NCBI RefSeq assembly: GCF_000423425.1
Contig: NZ_AUHY01000003.1
Span: 17,986 to 81,985, forward strand
Source: Meiothermus rufus DSM 22234
Lineage (GTDB): Bacteria > Deinococcota > Deinococci > Deinococcales > Thermaceae
Direction of reading: 5' to 3'
Length of the DNA: 64,000 nt
Position numbers and translations under genes: made by a program. Numbering within the stretch: position 1 is the first letter of the stretch; each line of letters opens with the position of its first letter. The notes beneath the pieces were generated by a model. That model saw only the letters and a list, made by a program, of their open reading frames with translations, was not told the DNA's origin and did not search any database. Of the stretch, positions 43,888 through 52,494 are shown piece after piece.

Positions 43888-43931
43888 CCGCTCTTCCGCG
43901 CTGAAGGGCCTACGCAGGAGAACAGCAAGGC

Positions 43932-45227
43932 ATGAACCGCAGAAAACTACTTCAACTCCTCGGTAAGGGCATGACCGCGGGAGCTCTGCTCAAGCTCTCG
44001 CCTGGAATGGCCCAAAGCAAGTTTCCCCCCGGGGCCACCGAGACCATGAAGGTGCTGGGGGCTACCCTGCGGGAATACGGCGAGCGCAGCGAGTTTGAAA
44101 AGGATGTGATCCGCTACATCTCGCCCAACCTGCGCAGTCGCCACACCGGGGCTAACTTCACCCCGCTGGACAAGCTGGATGGGGTGATTACACCCAGCTC
44201 GCTGCACTTCGAGCGGCACCATGGCGGTGTGCCCAACGTGAACCCTGCCGACTACCGGCTGGTTATCCACGGCATGGTTGAGCGCCCCCTGATGTTCACC
44301 CTGCAAGACCTCAAGCGCTTCCCTTCGGTCACCCGCACCTACTTTATCGAGTGCGCGGGCAACGGGCAGAACGGCTACCGCAACCCCCCCGACATGACCC
44401 TGACCGCCACCCGCAGCCGGGGTCTGATGTCCAACTCCTCCTGGACCGGGGTGCCGCTTTCGATTCTTTTGAAGGAGGCCGGCCTTAAGGAAGGGGCCCG
44501 CTGGCTGATTCCCGAGGGCCAGGATGCCGCAGCCTATACCCGCAGCCTGCCGCTGGAGAAGGCCCTCGAGGATGTGCTGGTGGCCTACGCTCAGAACGGT
44601 GAGGCCATCCGGCCCGAACAGGGCTACCCGGTGCGGCTGGTGGTGCCAGGCTGGGAGGGCAGCATCCAGGTCAAATGGCTGCGCCGCATCCAGGTGACCG
44701 ATACCCCGGTGATGAGCAAGGACGAGACCTCGGAGTACACCGACGTCATGAGCAGCGGCAAAATCTGGGCCTTCACCTGGATTATGGATCCCCAGTCCAT
44801 CATCACCTACCCTTCGGGGCTGCAGCAGATTGGCCGGGGCTTCCACGAAATACGCGGCCTGGCCTGGAGCGGGCATGGGCGTATCCGCCGGGTGGACATC
44901 TCCGTGGACGGCGGGCAGACTTGGCGGGCGGCCACCCTCGAGCCTGCCCCCGATGCGCTTTCGGCGGTGCGCTTCAAGTACAACTGGGTCTGGGACGGGC
45001 GCGAGACGGTCATCATGAGCCGCGCCACTGACGAAAAAGGTCATGTCCAGCCCACCCAGGAGGAGTTTTTCGCCAAGTGGGCCCGCAACAACCGCTACCA
45101 CTACAACGCCATCCAGGCCTGGCGGATTGGGGCGGATGGCAAGGTGGTCAACGGCGACAAAACCCTGGCTGGGGCCCCCTCCCGGCTCGGAGCAGTAGGC
45201 CGTGGCGGCTGCGGAGGTGAGTCGTGA
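43932..45227 (+). CDS. soxC: Sulfane dehydrogenase molybdenum subunit SoxC
   Basis: 431 residues. The N-terminal NRRKLLQLLGKGMTAGALL is a twin-arginine signal. The molybdopterin domain has FERHHGGVPNVNP and FIECAGNGQNGY, in which the Cys is the molybdenum ligand, and a C-terminal dimerisation domain follows (IRRVDISVDGGQTWR). With SoxD it takes six electrons from SoxY-bound sulfane sulfur, so thiosulfate can be fully oxidised. The stop overlaps the soxD start (TGATG). Confidence 0.93.
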   Translation: MNRRKLLQLLGKGMTAGALLKLSPGMAQSKFPPGATETMKVLGATLREYGERSEFEKDVIRYISPNLRSRHTGANFTPLDKLDGVITPSSLHFERHHGGVPNVNPADYRLVIHGMVERPLMFTLQDLKRFPSVTRTYFIECAGNGQNGYRNPPDMTLTATRSRGLMSNSSWTGVPLSILLKEAGLKEGARWLIPEGQDAAAYTRSLPLEKALEDVLVAYAQNGEAIRPEQGYPVRLVVPGWEGSIQVKWLRRIQVTDTPVMSKDETSEYTDVMSSGKIWAFTWIMDPQSIITYPSGLQQIGRGFHEIRGLAWSGHGRIRRVDISVDGGQTWRAATLEPAPDALSAVRFKYNWVWDGRETVIMSRATDEKGHVQPTQEEFFAKWARNNRYHYNAIQAWRIGADGKVVNGDKTLAGAPSRLGAVGRGGCGGES

Positions 45228-45790
45228 TGCGGCGCAAGTGGCTCTACGCAACCTTTTTGGCCCTGGCCATCCCGGCCCTGGTACTGGCCCAGGGGCGCTA
45301 CCAGATCGGCACCCCCCTTAGCGAGCAAGAGGTGCAGGAATGGAACATTCGGCCCTCCATTCTGGCCAACGGGGTGGGGCTGCCCCCTGGCGAAGGTACC
45401 GTGGATGAGGGAGCCAAGGTCTATGCTATCCACTGCGCTGGCTGCCACGGCGCCAGCGGCGAGGGGGGGGCCTTCACCCGGTTGGTCTCCGAGCCCTTCC
45501 CCATCACCAAGGATGTGGACGCGGTGGACTTCGCTATCGGCAACTACTGGCAATACGCTACCACCCTCTTCGACTACACCCGGCGGGCCATGCCCTTTAC
45601 CAACCCCGGTATCCTGAGTAACGATGAGGTGTACGCAGTAGTGGCCTACATGCTCTACCAAAACGGCATCATCGATGGGAGCGAGCCCATGAACGCCCAG
45701 ACCCTACCTAAGGTAGAAATGCCGGCCCGGGCCTTGCTGGAACTCGACCCCACCACGCAAAAGCGTTTCCCCTGGCTCAAGCTCCCCTGA
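45227..45790 (+). CDS. soxD: Cytochrome c subunit SoxD
   Basis: 187 residues from the ATG overlapping the soxC stop. Signal peptide FLALAIPALVLAQ, then GTPLSEQEVQEWNIRPSILA, GVGLPPGEG and one heme site CAGCH, a layout typical of the SoxD N-terminal region. The axial Met is probably in RRAMPFTNPG. It receives electrons from SoxC. It is a single-heme form, shorter than the di-heme SoxD of some proteobacteria. Confidence 0.88.
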   Translation: MRRKWLYATFLALAIPALVLAQGRYQIGTPLSEQEVQEWNIRPSILANGVGLPPGEGTVDEGAKVYAIHCAGCHGASGEGGAFTRLVSEPFPITKDVDAVDFAIGNYWQYATTLFDYTRRAMPFTNPGILSNDEVYAVVAYMLYQNGIIDGSEPMNAQTLPKVEMPARALLELDPTTQKRFPWLKLP

Positions 45791-45799
45791 GGTTATGGC

Positions 45800-46525
45800 A
45801 TGGATCGCCGCAACTTTCTTGACCTTTTAGCCAAAGGCACTTCGCTGGGCCTGCTGCTCAAGCTCTCCCCTTTGGGGATGCTCGAGTTCGTTCGGGCCCA
45901 GAGCAGCCTTAATACCTTCCAAAAAGCCCTACTGGTAGATAAGGCGGGTAATCCCTTCAAGCTGAGCAGCCTCGAGCCCCACCAGCCTTTCGTGTTTGCC
46001 TACCCCTTCGCTGCCACCCCCAACATCCTGGTCAATCTGGGAGTGGAACTTGCAGCTGTGGACGTCAAAATGCCCGACGGTAAAAACTATCGCTGGCCTG
46101 GCGGGGTGGGCAAGAACAGAAGCATCGTGGCCTATACCAGCATCTGCCCCCACGCCTACAGCTACGCCTCGCCAAGCTTGGGAGCCATGGGCTACTACAA
46201 GCCCGAGGGCAACCGGGGGCCCCGTATGGTCTGCTGCGCCCACCTTTCAGCTTTTGATGTGAGCCGGGGCGGAGAGGTCAAAGGCGGACCAGCCCCCCAC
46301 GCCCTGGCTGCCGTGGCCCTGGAGTACGACGCCGCCAAGGACGAGGCCTACGCGGTGGGCTTTTTGGGTAACCCCCAGTTCGATGCCTTCTTCCGCGCCC
46401 AAAGCCAGGCCCTGCGCGATCTGTTCCGCACCACGGCCAGGGCCCGCGAGGAAGTAACTAAAGCCACCGTGATCCCCTACGCTGAACACACCAAAGCGCC
46501 CACTACCTGCCCCGTAGTAGGGTAG
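45800..46525 (+). CDS. Exported Rieske iron-sulfur protein of the sox locus
   Basis: 241 residues. A twin-arginine type start (MDRRNFLDLLAKGTSLGLLL) resembles that of SoxC. The cluster ligands are SICPHAYSYAS and MVCCAHLSAFD; the second motif has Cys-Cys-x-His and lacks the usual Gly. A separate Rieske gene directly after soxCD suggests it relays SoxCD or SoxF electrons toward the respiratory chain, but a cytochrome bc-type partner is not in the window. The start could also lie slightly downstream. Confidence 0.8.
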   Translation: MDRRNFLDLLAKGTSLGLLLKLSPLGMLEFVRAQSSLNTFQKALLVDKAGNPFKLSSLEPHQPFVFAYPFAATPNILVNLGVELAAVDVKMPDGKNYRWPGGVGKNRSIVAYTSICPHAYSYASPSLGAMGYYKPEGNRGPRMVCCAHLSAFDVSRGGEVKGGPAPHALAAVALEYDAAKDEAYAVGFLGNPQFDAFFRAQSQALRDLFRTTARAREEVTKATVIPYAEHTKAPTTCPVVG

Positions 46526-46530
46526 TGCCT

Positions 46531-47199
46531 ATGAGCCTAAGCCTGCCCATTGCCTTCCTAGCCGGTTTTCTTTCCTTTCTCTCCCCCTGCGTGCTCCCCC
46601 TGGTACCCACCTATCTGCTGTACCTGGGGGGGCAGCGGGGCCTCCCCCTGCGTAACGCGGTTTTTTTCGTGCTGGGTTTTTCGGCCATCTTCTTCCTGCT
46701 GGGGCTGCCCTTTACCCTGTTGGGCGGGCTTTTGTTCGAGTACCGCGACCTGCTGGGACGGATTGGCGGTGGGGTCATGATCCTCTTGGGCCTGTACATG
46801 CTGGGCCTCAGGCCCAGATGGGGGGTCAACCTGCGTTACGAAGGCCCCACCGACCGTCCCTGGGGCGCTTTCGTGCTGGGCGTGGTACTGGGGCTGGGCT
46901 GGACTCCCTGTATCGGCCCCATTCTGGGAGGTATCCTCACCCTAACCGCCGCCGGTGGGGGGGTACACCTCTTGGTCGCCTATATTTTGGGGCTGGCTGT
47001 TCCCTTTCTGCTGGTGGCCCTTTTTGCTGACCGGGCCAAAAGCCTACTGCGCCGGGCTGCACGGCTGTCCCATGCGGTGGAAATAACTGCAGGGTTGGTG
47101 CTCATTGCGGTGGGCATTCTGCTGCTTACTGGCACCTATACCCAGCTCAACAGCTTCTTCCTCAAAATCACCCCCGAGTGGTTGCAAGAGCGGCTGTAG
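46531..47199 (+). CDS. ccdA: CcdA-family thiol-disulfide transporter
   Basis: 222 residues with six hydrophobic spans. FLSFLSPCVLPLVPTYLLY and GLGWTPCIGPILGGILTL carry the two conserved Cys with Pro that pass reducing power across the membrane. It takes electrons from cytoplasmic thioredoxin and would reduce the TlpA-like and SoxW-like thioredoxins of this locus, and serve cytochrome c assembly. A GTG two codons earlier (46525) overlaps the previous stop and is an equally possible start. Confidence 0.9.
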   Translation: MSLSLPIAFLAGFLSFLSPCVLPLVPTYLLYLGGQRGLPLRNAVFFVLGFSAIFFLLGLPFTLLGGLLFEYRDLLGRIGGGVMILLGLYMLGLRPRWGVNLRYEGPTDRPWGAFVLGVVLGLGWTPCIGPILGGILTLTAAGGGVHLLVAYILGLAVPFLLVALFADRAKSLLRRAARLSHAVEITAGLVLIAVGILLLTGTYTQLNSFFLKITPEWLQERL

Positions 47200-47217
47200 C
47201 GCTGTGTGGAGGGGCCA

Positions 47218-47505
47218 ATGAATCCGGGTAGACCGCCAGAGGAAAGCTTCACCAATTCCGAGGCTCTGGAGGGTGTTCTCCGCCGCCTTAGGCGCATTGA
47301 GGGGCAGGTTCGGGGTTTGCAGCGCATGGCCGAGGAAGGACGCTCGTTTGGCGAGCTATTGGATCAGATTCAGGCTACCCGCAAGGCCCTGGACGCAGTG
47401 GCTAGCGTGGTGCTGGAGGAGTACCTAAGGGCCTGGGAGACCCAAGCTGACGATGCCGAGATGGGCAAGCGGCAGATTGCCACCCTGCTGCGCAAGATTA
47501 TCTAA
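47218..47505 (+). CDS. CsoR/RcnR-family regulator lacking all Cys and His
   Basis: 95 residues from the ATG at 47218, with GGAGGGG upstream. The fold signature is clear: LRRLRRIEGQVRGLQRMAEE, then LLDQIQATRKALDAV and VVLEEYL. Where CsoR, CstR and FrmR have Cys in the DxYC segment this protein has GRSFGELL, and the later His/Cys positions read EEYLRAW. There is no Cys or His in the whole sequence, so it cannot sense copper or persulfide by the known chemistry. It closes the sox operon and is a candidate for binding the dyads in the sulfur promoters. Confidence 0.85.
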   Translation: MNPGRPPEESFTNSEALEGVLRRLRRIEGQVRGLQRMAEEGRSFGELLDQIQATRKALDAVASVVLEEYLRAWETQADDAEMGKRQIATLLRKII

Positions 47506-47515
47506 TGCCTACAGC

Positions 47516-47540
47516 AAAAAGCCCACCCGTGGGGTGGGCT
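47516..47540 (-). terminator. Terminator between the regulator and cytochrome c genes
   Basis: A 9-pair stem (47520-47528 with 47532-47540) with a three-base loop. Reading the minus strand it is followed by TTTTT (47520-47516 complement), so it ends the cytochrome transcript. It may also stop the sox operon. Confidence 0.75.
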
Positions 47541-47555
47541 TATCTGTTGCAGGGC

Positions 47556-48026
47556 CTACTTCAGACCAAGCTTGTTGCGGGCTTCCAGTACCTGGGCCGC
47601 GGTCATGGTCTTGGCCCGCTGAGCCCTGACCTCAGCAGCGGTGAAAGCCTGCTGCCCTGCAGGGAACTTATTGCCCCACTGGGTGGCGATGTGGTTCAAC
47701 AACGCCGCAATCTCCTCGTCTTTGAGCTGGGCGAAGGCCGGCATAACCCCCTGGTACCTAGTCCCTTTTACGGTAATTTGCCCCTGTAGGCCATACAGCA
47801 TCACCTGGATCAGGTACTCGCGGCCTCCCTTAACGGCAAGAATCTCCGGCACATGGCCCGCCAGAGGGGGGAAGACCCCAGGAATGCCCGCACCGGTAGG
47901 CTGGTGGCAGCCCTGGCATTGGGCGTAAAGGGGGCTGGCCTGGGCCACAGCCTGCTGGGCGCTCGTGAACAGGCCAAACGCAAGGGCCAGTGCGGATAGC
48001 GTAGTAAAAAGCGCAGGTTTCTTCAA
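47556..48026 (-). CDS. Single-heme cytochrome c
   Basis: 156 residues. The start is taken as TTG at 48026 because GAGGTGAT, fully complementary to the 16S end, lies four bases upstream; a GTG at 48035 sits inside that site. After the signal peptide come CQGCHQPTGAGIPGVFPPLA (heme) and YQGVMPAF (Met ligand), then a C-terminal helical tail of about 45 residues. It probably carries electrons from Sox or SoxF to an oxidase. Its promoter has the same dyad as the sox operon. Confidence 0.88.
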   Translation of the reverse strand: MKKPALFTTLSALALAFGLFTSAQQAVAQASPLYAQCQGCHQPTGAGIPGVFPPLAGHVPEILAVKGGREYLIQVMLYGLQGQITVKGTRYQGVMPAFAQLKDEEIAALLNHIATQWGNKFPAGQQAFTAAEVRAQRAKTMTAAQVLEARNKLGLK

Positions 48027-48044
48027 GGCTATCACCTCAGATCA

Positions 48045-48073
48045 ATCATACACCCACGGGTAAGGCACAACAA
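48045..48073 (-). promoter_or_regulatory. Cytochrome c promoter with TACCC-GT-GGGT dyad
   Basis: On the minus strand: TTGTTG (48068-48073), 17 bases, TATGAT (48045-48050). The spacer contains TACCCGTGGGTG directly before the -10. Spacing and content match the sox promoter almost position for position, so both may be bound by one regulator. Confidence 0.6.
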
Positions 48074-48175
48074 CCGAACCACGGTTATTTTAAGGATTAC
48101 TCAAGGTTATCCTCCTTCACTGAAACCCTCACCACCGGAGCAAGCGCTATGGGCTTATCAAGGGCATTACCGGGG

Positions 48176-48203
48176 CCCCCACCCTGGCTGCGTCGGGGTG
48201 GGG
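48176..48203 (-). terminator. Hairpin after the DHH phosphoesterase gene
   Basis: A 9-base stem with one mismatch (48176-48184 with 48195-48203) and ten-base loop, five bases past the gene end. No U-run, so termination is uncertain. The rest of the gap up to the cytochrome promoter shows nothing. Confidence 0.4.
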
Positions 48204-48208
48204 TGGCA

Positions 48209-49189
48209 TCAGATATACCCCAGCCGCCGCAGCTCCTCCTCCACCGCGGCCAAGACTTGCGGGTAGGCCTGGGCCAAAGTTACCCCGCGCAGGGTAGCCC
48301 CCGCCGCCGGCACATGCCCCCCACCCCCCAGCCTGACCGCCACCGCCTGGGCCGAGAGGCCGCCCCGGCTGCGGATGCTGAGCTTGACCACCCCCTCCTC
48401 GCGCTCCCGTAGGAAAACGGCGATTTGCGAGCCTTCGGCATAGCGGATAAGGCCCACGAAGTCGTCGGAGTCTTCCACACTGACCCCAGGAGGCATATGG
48501 GCCGTCACCAGTAGGCCACCAAAGTGGAACTCCACTGTGGAGAGAACGGCCCCCATAGCCTTATAGTAGCCAGGAGGCCGCCACTGGAGGCGGTCGGTGA
48601 GTTCGGCCAGGTGTACCCCATACCCTACCAGCTCGGCAGCCGTGCGCAGCACCTCGGGGGTGGTGTTGGAGAAGCGAAAGTTACCCGTGTCGGTGATTAA
48701 GCCGGTCAAGACGGGCGTAGCGATATCGCTACTCCAGGGAACCTCCAGGGTATCGATCAGGTCTTTGACGATCTGGGCGGTGGCCGCCTTAGAGGGGTCT
48801 ACCAAGGCCAGATAGCCAAAGCGGGGGTTGGTTCCGTGGTGATCGATGTTGACGACGAAGCCCTCTACCGGCGCCCCAGCCACCCGGCCCGGTTCGGCAG
48901 CGTCCAGCACCACCAGCGTGGCTCCCTCGGGCAGGTGCTCAACCGGGTCGGCGTACTCGTCTTCCCGAGCCAAAAAGCGCAGGAAGCGCGGTGGCTCGGC
49001 AATCCAGCGCACGTCCTTATCTAAGGTGCGGAGGGCTCGAGCCAACCCCAGCGAGGAACCAATGGCATCGCCGTCGGGGTCTACATGGCTGACGACAACG
49101 ATGGGGCCCTCGAGCTCGCGCAGAATCCCGGCTATAGTGCGCAACTTCTCCCAGTAGCGCGGCTCCGGTGCGTTATGCCCTGCATCCAT
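48209..49189 (-). CDS. DHH-family phosphoesterase (NrnA-like)
   Basis: 326 residues. The DHH domain has VVSHVDPDGDAIGSSLGLA, VLDAAEP and NIDHHGTNPRFG, and the DHHA1 domain has RSRGGLSAQAVAVRLGGGGH. NrnA-type enzymes degrade very short RNAs and remove phosphate from pAp. The exact substrate is not decided by sequence. A TATAGT box 8 bases before the ATG, and no ribosome binding site, suggest a leaderless mRNA divergent from aroA. Confidence 0.9.
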   Translation of the reverse strand: MDAGHNAPEPRYWEKLRTIAGILRELEGPIVVVSHVDPDGDAIGSSLGLARALRTLDKDVRWIAEPPRFLRFLAREDEYADPVEHLPEGATLVVLDAAEPGRVAGAPVEGFVVNIDHHGTNPRFGYLALVDPSKAATAQIVKDLIDTLEVPWSSDIATPVLTGLITDTGNFRFSNTTPEVLRTAAELVGYGVHLAELTDRLQWRPPGYYKAMGAVLSTVEFHFGGLLVTAHMPPGVSVEDSDDFVGLIRYAEGSQIAVFLREREEGVVKLSIRSRGGLSAQAVAVRLGGGGHVPAAGATLRGVTLAQAYPQVLAAVEEELRRLGYI

Positions 49190-49197
49190 ACCGACCC

Positions 49198-49203
49198 ACT
49201 ATA
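49198..49203 (-). promoter_or_regulatory. -10 box TATAGT before the DHH phosphoesterase gene
   Basis: TATAGT with 8 bases to the ATG at 49189. It faces the aroA promoter across about 30 bases. Confidence 0.5.
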
Positions 49204-49230
49204 CCGCACCCACCCCGGCCACCCCCACGA

Positions 49231-49236
49231 TATAAT
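49231..49236 (+). promoter_or_regulatory. -10 box TATAAT of aroA
   Basis: Consensus TATAAT, 13 bases before the ATG at 49250. The -35 position reads ACCCAC and is not conserved. The leader would be only about six bases, so the start is nearly leaderless. Confidence 0.55.
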
Positions 49237-49249
49237 CCCGCTTGGACTT

Positions 49250-50527
49250 ATGGAACGGCTCATCCCCCCTACGCGATCTCTGCGGGGCATCTTGCGCGTC
49301 CCTGGCGATAAATCGGTCACCCACCGGGGCCTGATTCTGGCCTCCCTGGCCCAGGGCGAAAGCACCCTCTATTACCCGCTCAAAGCCGGCGACACCCTCT
49401 CCACCGCCCAGGCCATGCGGCAGTTGGGGGCGGATATCCGCGAGGAGGGGGCCCATTTTCACATCCGCGGGGTGGGCCTCCGGCTGCAAGAGCCCGGCGA
49501 TGTGCTGGACTGCGGCAATGCAGGCACCTTGATCCGCCTGCTGGCAGGGGTACTGGCCGGGCAGGAGATGTTCGCTGTGCTAAGCGGCGATGCTTCGCTG
49601 CGCCGGCGCCCCATGGGCCGGGTCACCACCCCCTTGCGCCAGATGGGGGCCCGCATCGAGGGGCGGGATAATGGCCGGCTGGCCCCCCTGGCCATCCGCG
49701 GGGGGGGGCTAAGCGGCATCCACTACGAGCTACCAGTAGCTAGCGCCCAGGTCAAAAGCACGGTGCTATTGGCCGGCCTGTTCGCCGATGAGGACACCGA
49801 GGTGGTGGAACCCGCCCCTACCCGCGACCACACCGAGCGCGCCTTCCGCCACTATGGCCTACCCCTCGAGGTCGAGGGCAACCTGGTGCGTACCCGCCGG
49901 GCCGACCCCTTCCCGGCTCGCGACCTGGTGGTGCCAGGGGATATCAGCAGCGCGGCCTTCTTCCTCGTGGCTGCCCTCATCACCCCCGACTCGGAGGTCA
50001 CCCTGGAGGGGGTGGGGCTGAACCCCACCCGTACTGGGCTACTCACCGTGCTCAAAGAGATGGGGGCCGACCTCGAGTGGGCCGTTACTGAAGGACAGGC
50101 CGGCGAACCGGTGGGTTGGATTCGGGCCCGCTCCTCGGCGCTCAAGGGGATATCGGTCGACCCCCGGTTGATTCCGCTAATGGTGGACGAGGTGCCGGTG
50201 CTGGCCGCAGCGGCGGCCTGGGCCGAGGGGCAGACCTACATCCCCAACCTAGAAGAACTCCGGGTCAAGGAGTCCGACCGGCTCACCGCCATTGCGCAAA
50301 ACCTGCAAAACCTGGGGGTGCGGGTGGAGGCCGGCCCAGACTGGCTGCGCATCTGGGGGGGAGGGGTCTCGCCGGGGGTGGTGCAGCCTTTCCACGACCA
50401 CCGCATCGCCATGGCTTTTGCGGTCTGTGGCCTGCCCTGCGGGGTACGGGTGCTCGAGGCTGAATGGGCTAGCATCAGCTTCCCTAGCTTCTGGGAAGAC
50501 CTAGCGCAACTCGCCCAAACCCCCTAA
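49250..50527 (+). CDS. aroA: 3-phosphoshikimate 1-carboxyvinyltransferase (EPSP synthase)
   Basis: 425 residues from the ATG at 49250, which gives the family N-terminus. [20 protein letters not shown] binds shikimate 3-phosphate, and [18 protein letters not shown] and [17 protein letters not shown] are also standard. [17 protein letters not shown] and [11 protein letters not shown] mark the C-terminal domain. It transfers enolpyruvate in aromatic amino acid synthesis. The longer open frame upstream overlaps the divergent gene and is rejected. cmk follows after 14 bases, a common pairing. Confidence 0.95.
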   Translation: MERLIPPTRSLRGILRVPGDKSVTHRGLILASLAQGESTLYYPLKAGDTLSTAQAMRQLGADIREEGAHFHIRGVGLRLQEPGDVLDCGNAGTLIRLLAGVLAGQEMFAVLSGDASLRRRPMGRVTTPLRQMGARIEGRDNGRLAPLAIRGGGLSGIHYELPVASAQVKSTVLLAGLFADEDTEVVEPAPTRDHTERAFRHYGLPLEVEGNLVRTRRADPFPARDLVVPGDISSAAFFLVAALITPDSEVTLEGVGLNPTRTGLLTVLKEMGADLEWAVTEGQAGEPVGWIRARSSALKGISVDPRLIPLMVDEVPVLAAAAAWAEGQTYIPNLEELRVKESDRLTAIAQNLQNLGVRVEAGPDWLRIWGGGVSPGVVQPFHDHRIAMAFAVCGLPCGVRVLEAEWASISFPSFWEDLAQLAQTP

Positions 50528-50541
50528 CCCTTGGTCATTGT

Positions 50542-51195
50542 ATGAACCCCATCATCACCATAGACGGCCCCTCGGCTTCAGGCAAAACCAGCGTGGCTCG
50601 GCGGGTAGCCCAGCGTCTGGGCATTCCCTATGTCTCCAGCGGCCTACTGTACCGGGCCGTGGCGCTCTTGGGCCTGCGCCAGAGGGTTTCCGCAGAGGAG
50701 GTAGAAAGCCACCTGGAAAAGCACCTCCTGAGCCTCGAGCCCACCGCCCAGAGCAACCGCGTACTGCTCGATGGGGAGGATGTCACCGAGGCTTTGCACA
50801 GCCTCGAGGTCGACCGCGTGGTCTCGGCGGTGGCGAAGCGCCCAAGGATTCGCGCCTACGTCAACCAGGTGTTGCGCCGTATCCCCCCACCCTTTGTGGT
50901 GGATGGGCGGGACATGGGCCGGGCGGTATTCCCCCAGGCCCAACACAAGTTCTACCTCACCGCTCGCCCCGAGGTTCGGGCCCAGCGCCGCATGCTCGAG
51001 CGCAATGTGGCTTTGGATACCGTGCTGGCCGAGATCATCCGACGCGACCAGGCCGATCAGCAACAAAGCCTCCCGGCGGACGACGCCATTGTGCTAGACA
51101 CCAGCGCGCTCGAGCTGGAAGAAGTGGTCGAGGCTGTGCTAGCCCAGATCCGGGCCAGGAATGGCTTGAGAGAAGCGCCCACACCACCAGCATAG
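50542..51195 (+). CDS. cmk: Cytidylate kinase
   Basis: 217 residues with P-loop [18 protein letters not shown] at the start, then [14 protein letters not shown] and the family segment [19 protein letters not shown]. It phosphorylates CMP and dCMP. It is in an operon with aroA and ends at a strong hairpin shared with the convergent aceF gene. Confidence 0.94.
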   Translation: MNPIITIDGPSASGKTSVARRVAQRLGIPYVSSGLLYRAVALLGLRQRVSAEEVESHLEKHLLSLEPTAQSNRVLLDGEDVTEALHSLEVDRVVSAVAKRPRIRAYVNQVLRRIPPPFVVDGRDMGRAVFPQAQHKFYLTARPEVRAQRRMLERNVALDTVLAEIIRRDQADQQQSLPADDAIVLDTSALELEEVVEAVLAQIRARNGLREAPTPPA

Positions 51196-51220
51196 ACCCC
51201 TCCTTGGGAGAGGGGTCTAT
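51192..51220. terminator. Shared hairpin between cmk and aceF
   Basis: A perfect 11-pair stem (51192-51202 with 51210-51220) and seven-base loop in the 28 bases separating the two convergent genes. It probably ends both transcripts although U-runs are short. Confidence 0.65.
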
Positions 51221-51223
51221 CGG

Positions 51224-52471
51224 CTACCCTGCAAAGCCCAGCAGCACCGGCTCTTCCAAGAGCTCAGCCACAAAACGGCAGAAGCGCGCCGCATCCGCTC
51301 CGTCAATCAGGCGGTGGTCGTAGGAAAGGGAAAAAGGCATCAGGTTGCGCGGCTCAAACCCCTCCTTCTCGGGGTTCCACACCGGCTCTATGCTGCTGCG
51401 CGAGACCCCCAGGATGGCCACCTCGGGCCAGTTGACGATGGGGGTGAAGCCCACCCCGCCAATGCCCCCTAGGTTGGAGATGGTAAAGCTAGCCCCTTGC
51501 ATCTCCTCCGGGGTGAGTTTGCGCTCCCGGGCCTTGGCTGCCACCTCGGCCAGCTCGGCGGCCAGGGCGAACACCCCCTTTCTGTCCACATCGCGGATAA
51601 CCGGCACCAAAAGGCCAGTGGGCGTATCCACCGCCACCCCGATGTGGATGTAGTCTTTGTAGATAATCTCATTGCTGGCAGTGTCAATGGAGGCGTTGAA
51701 CTTGGGGAAGCGCTGCAGGGCCGCCGCAGCTATCTTGAGCAAAATAGCGGTCATGGTCAGCTTGGCCCCTTGCTTCTCCGCTTTGGGGCTGAGCTTTTTG
51801 CGCAAAGCCTCCATCTCGGTGATATCAGCCTTGTCGAAATGAGTCACCATGGGAATGGTGCTCCAAGCCTGGGCCATGCTGCGCACCGTGGCCCGGCGAA
51901 CCCCGGACATGGCTTCGCGGCGCACTGGGCCAAACTTGCTGAAATCCGGCAGGGCCAAGGCGGTTGGACTGGGGGTCGGAGCCACCTGGGGCGCGGCTCC
52001 TGTAGCATAACGGCGCACATCCTGCTCCGAGATACGGTATGCCGGCCCACTGCCCAAGACTTCACGCAGGTTGACCCCCATCTCGCGGGCCAAGCGTCGC
52101 ACGCTAGGAGCCGCCGGAATCAGGCGGCGCTCCCCTGGTGGGGGTGTCGGTCTAGCTGGGGTGGCTATAGGGGCTGGGCTCGAGGGGGCGGGGGCTTCCT
52201 CTGGCTTAGCCGGGGTAGGAGCAGGGGTTTGCACGGTAGCCTCGCCCAAAAGGGCGATCACCTGCCCACTTTTCACCTCGTCACCAGGTTTGACCATTAC
52301 CTTGGTGACCGTGCCCCCCTCAGAGGCCGGGGCCTCCATCACCGCTTTGTCGGTCTCGAGTTCCAGCACCGGCTGCCCAGCGGCCACCATGTCGCCTTCC
52401 TTAATCAGTACCCCCACCACCACCGCGGAGGTCACGTTGTCGCCTAGATCGGGTAGTTTGAGTTCAGCCAT
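51224..52471 (-). CDS. aceF: Pyruvate dehydrogenase E2, dihydrolipoamide acetyltransferase
   Basis: 415 residues from the ATG at 52471 with GAGGTG upstream. One lipoyl domain carries [15 protein letters not shown] with the lipoylated Lys. A Pro/Ala linker follows (residues about 78-115), then a peripheral subunit-binding domain ([20 protein letters not shown]) and the catalytic domain ending near [18 protein letters not shown] with the active His. It transfers acetyl groups to CoA. It follows aceE by 23 bases. The E3 gene is not in the window. Confidence 0.94.
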   Translation of the reverse strand: MAELKLPDLGDNVTSAVVVGVLIKEGDMVAAGQPVLELETDKAVMEAPASEGGTVTKVMVKPGDEVKSGQVIALLGEATVQTPAPTPAKPEEAPAPSSPAPIATPARPTPPPGERRLIPAAPSVRRLAREMGVNLREVLGSGPAYRISEQDVRRYATGAAPQVAPTPSPTALALPDFSKFGPVRREAMSGVRRATVRSMAQAWSTIPMVTHFDKADITEMEALRKKLSPKAEKQGAKLTMTAILLKIAAAALQRFPKFNASIDTASNEIIYKDYIHIGVAVDTPTGLLVPVIRDVDRKGVFALAAELAEVAAKARERKLTPEEMQGASFTISNLGGIGGVGFTPIVNWPEVAILGVSRSSIEPVWNPEKEGFEPRNLMPFSLSYDHRLIDGADAARFCRFVAELLEEPVLLGFAG

Positions 52472-52494
52472 ACCATGCACCTCGACGTGTTCTG

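Noticed and set aside
43947..45251. 434-codon open frame antisense to soxC
   Set aside because: Same cause: high G+C at third codon positions keeps the opposite frame open. No start signals or domains.
28613..48035. The sulfur locus as a recent horizontal island
   Set aside because: Base composition, CTCGAG frequency and codon style match the flanking genes, and no integrase or tRNA boundary was seen. Only one short IS scar lies inside.
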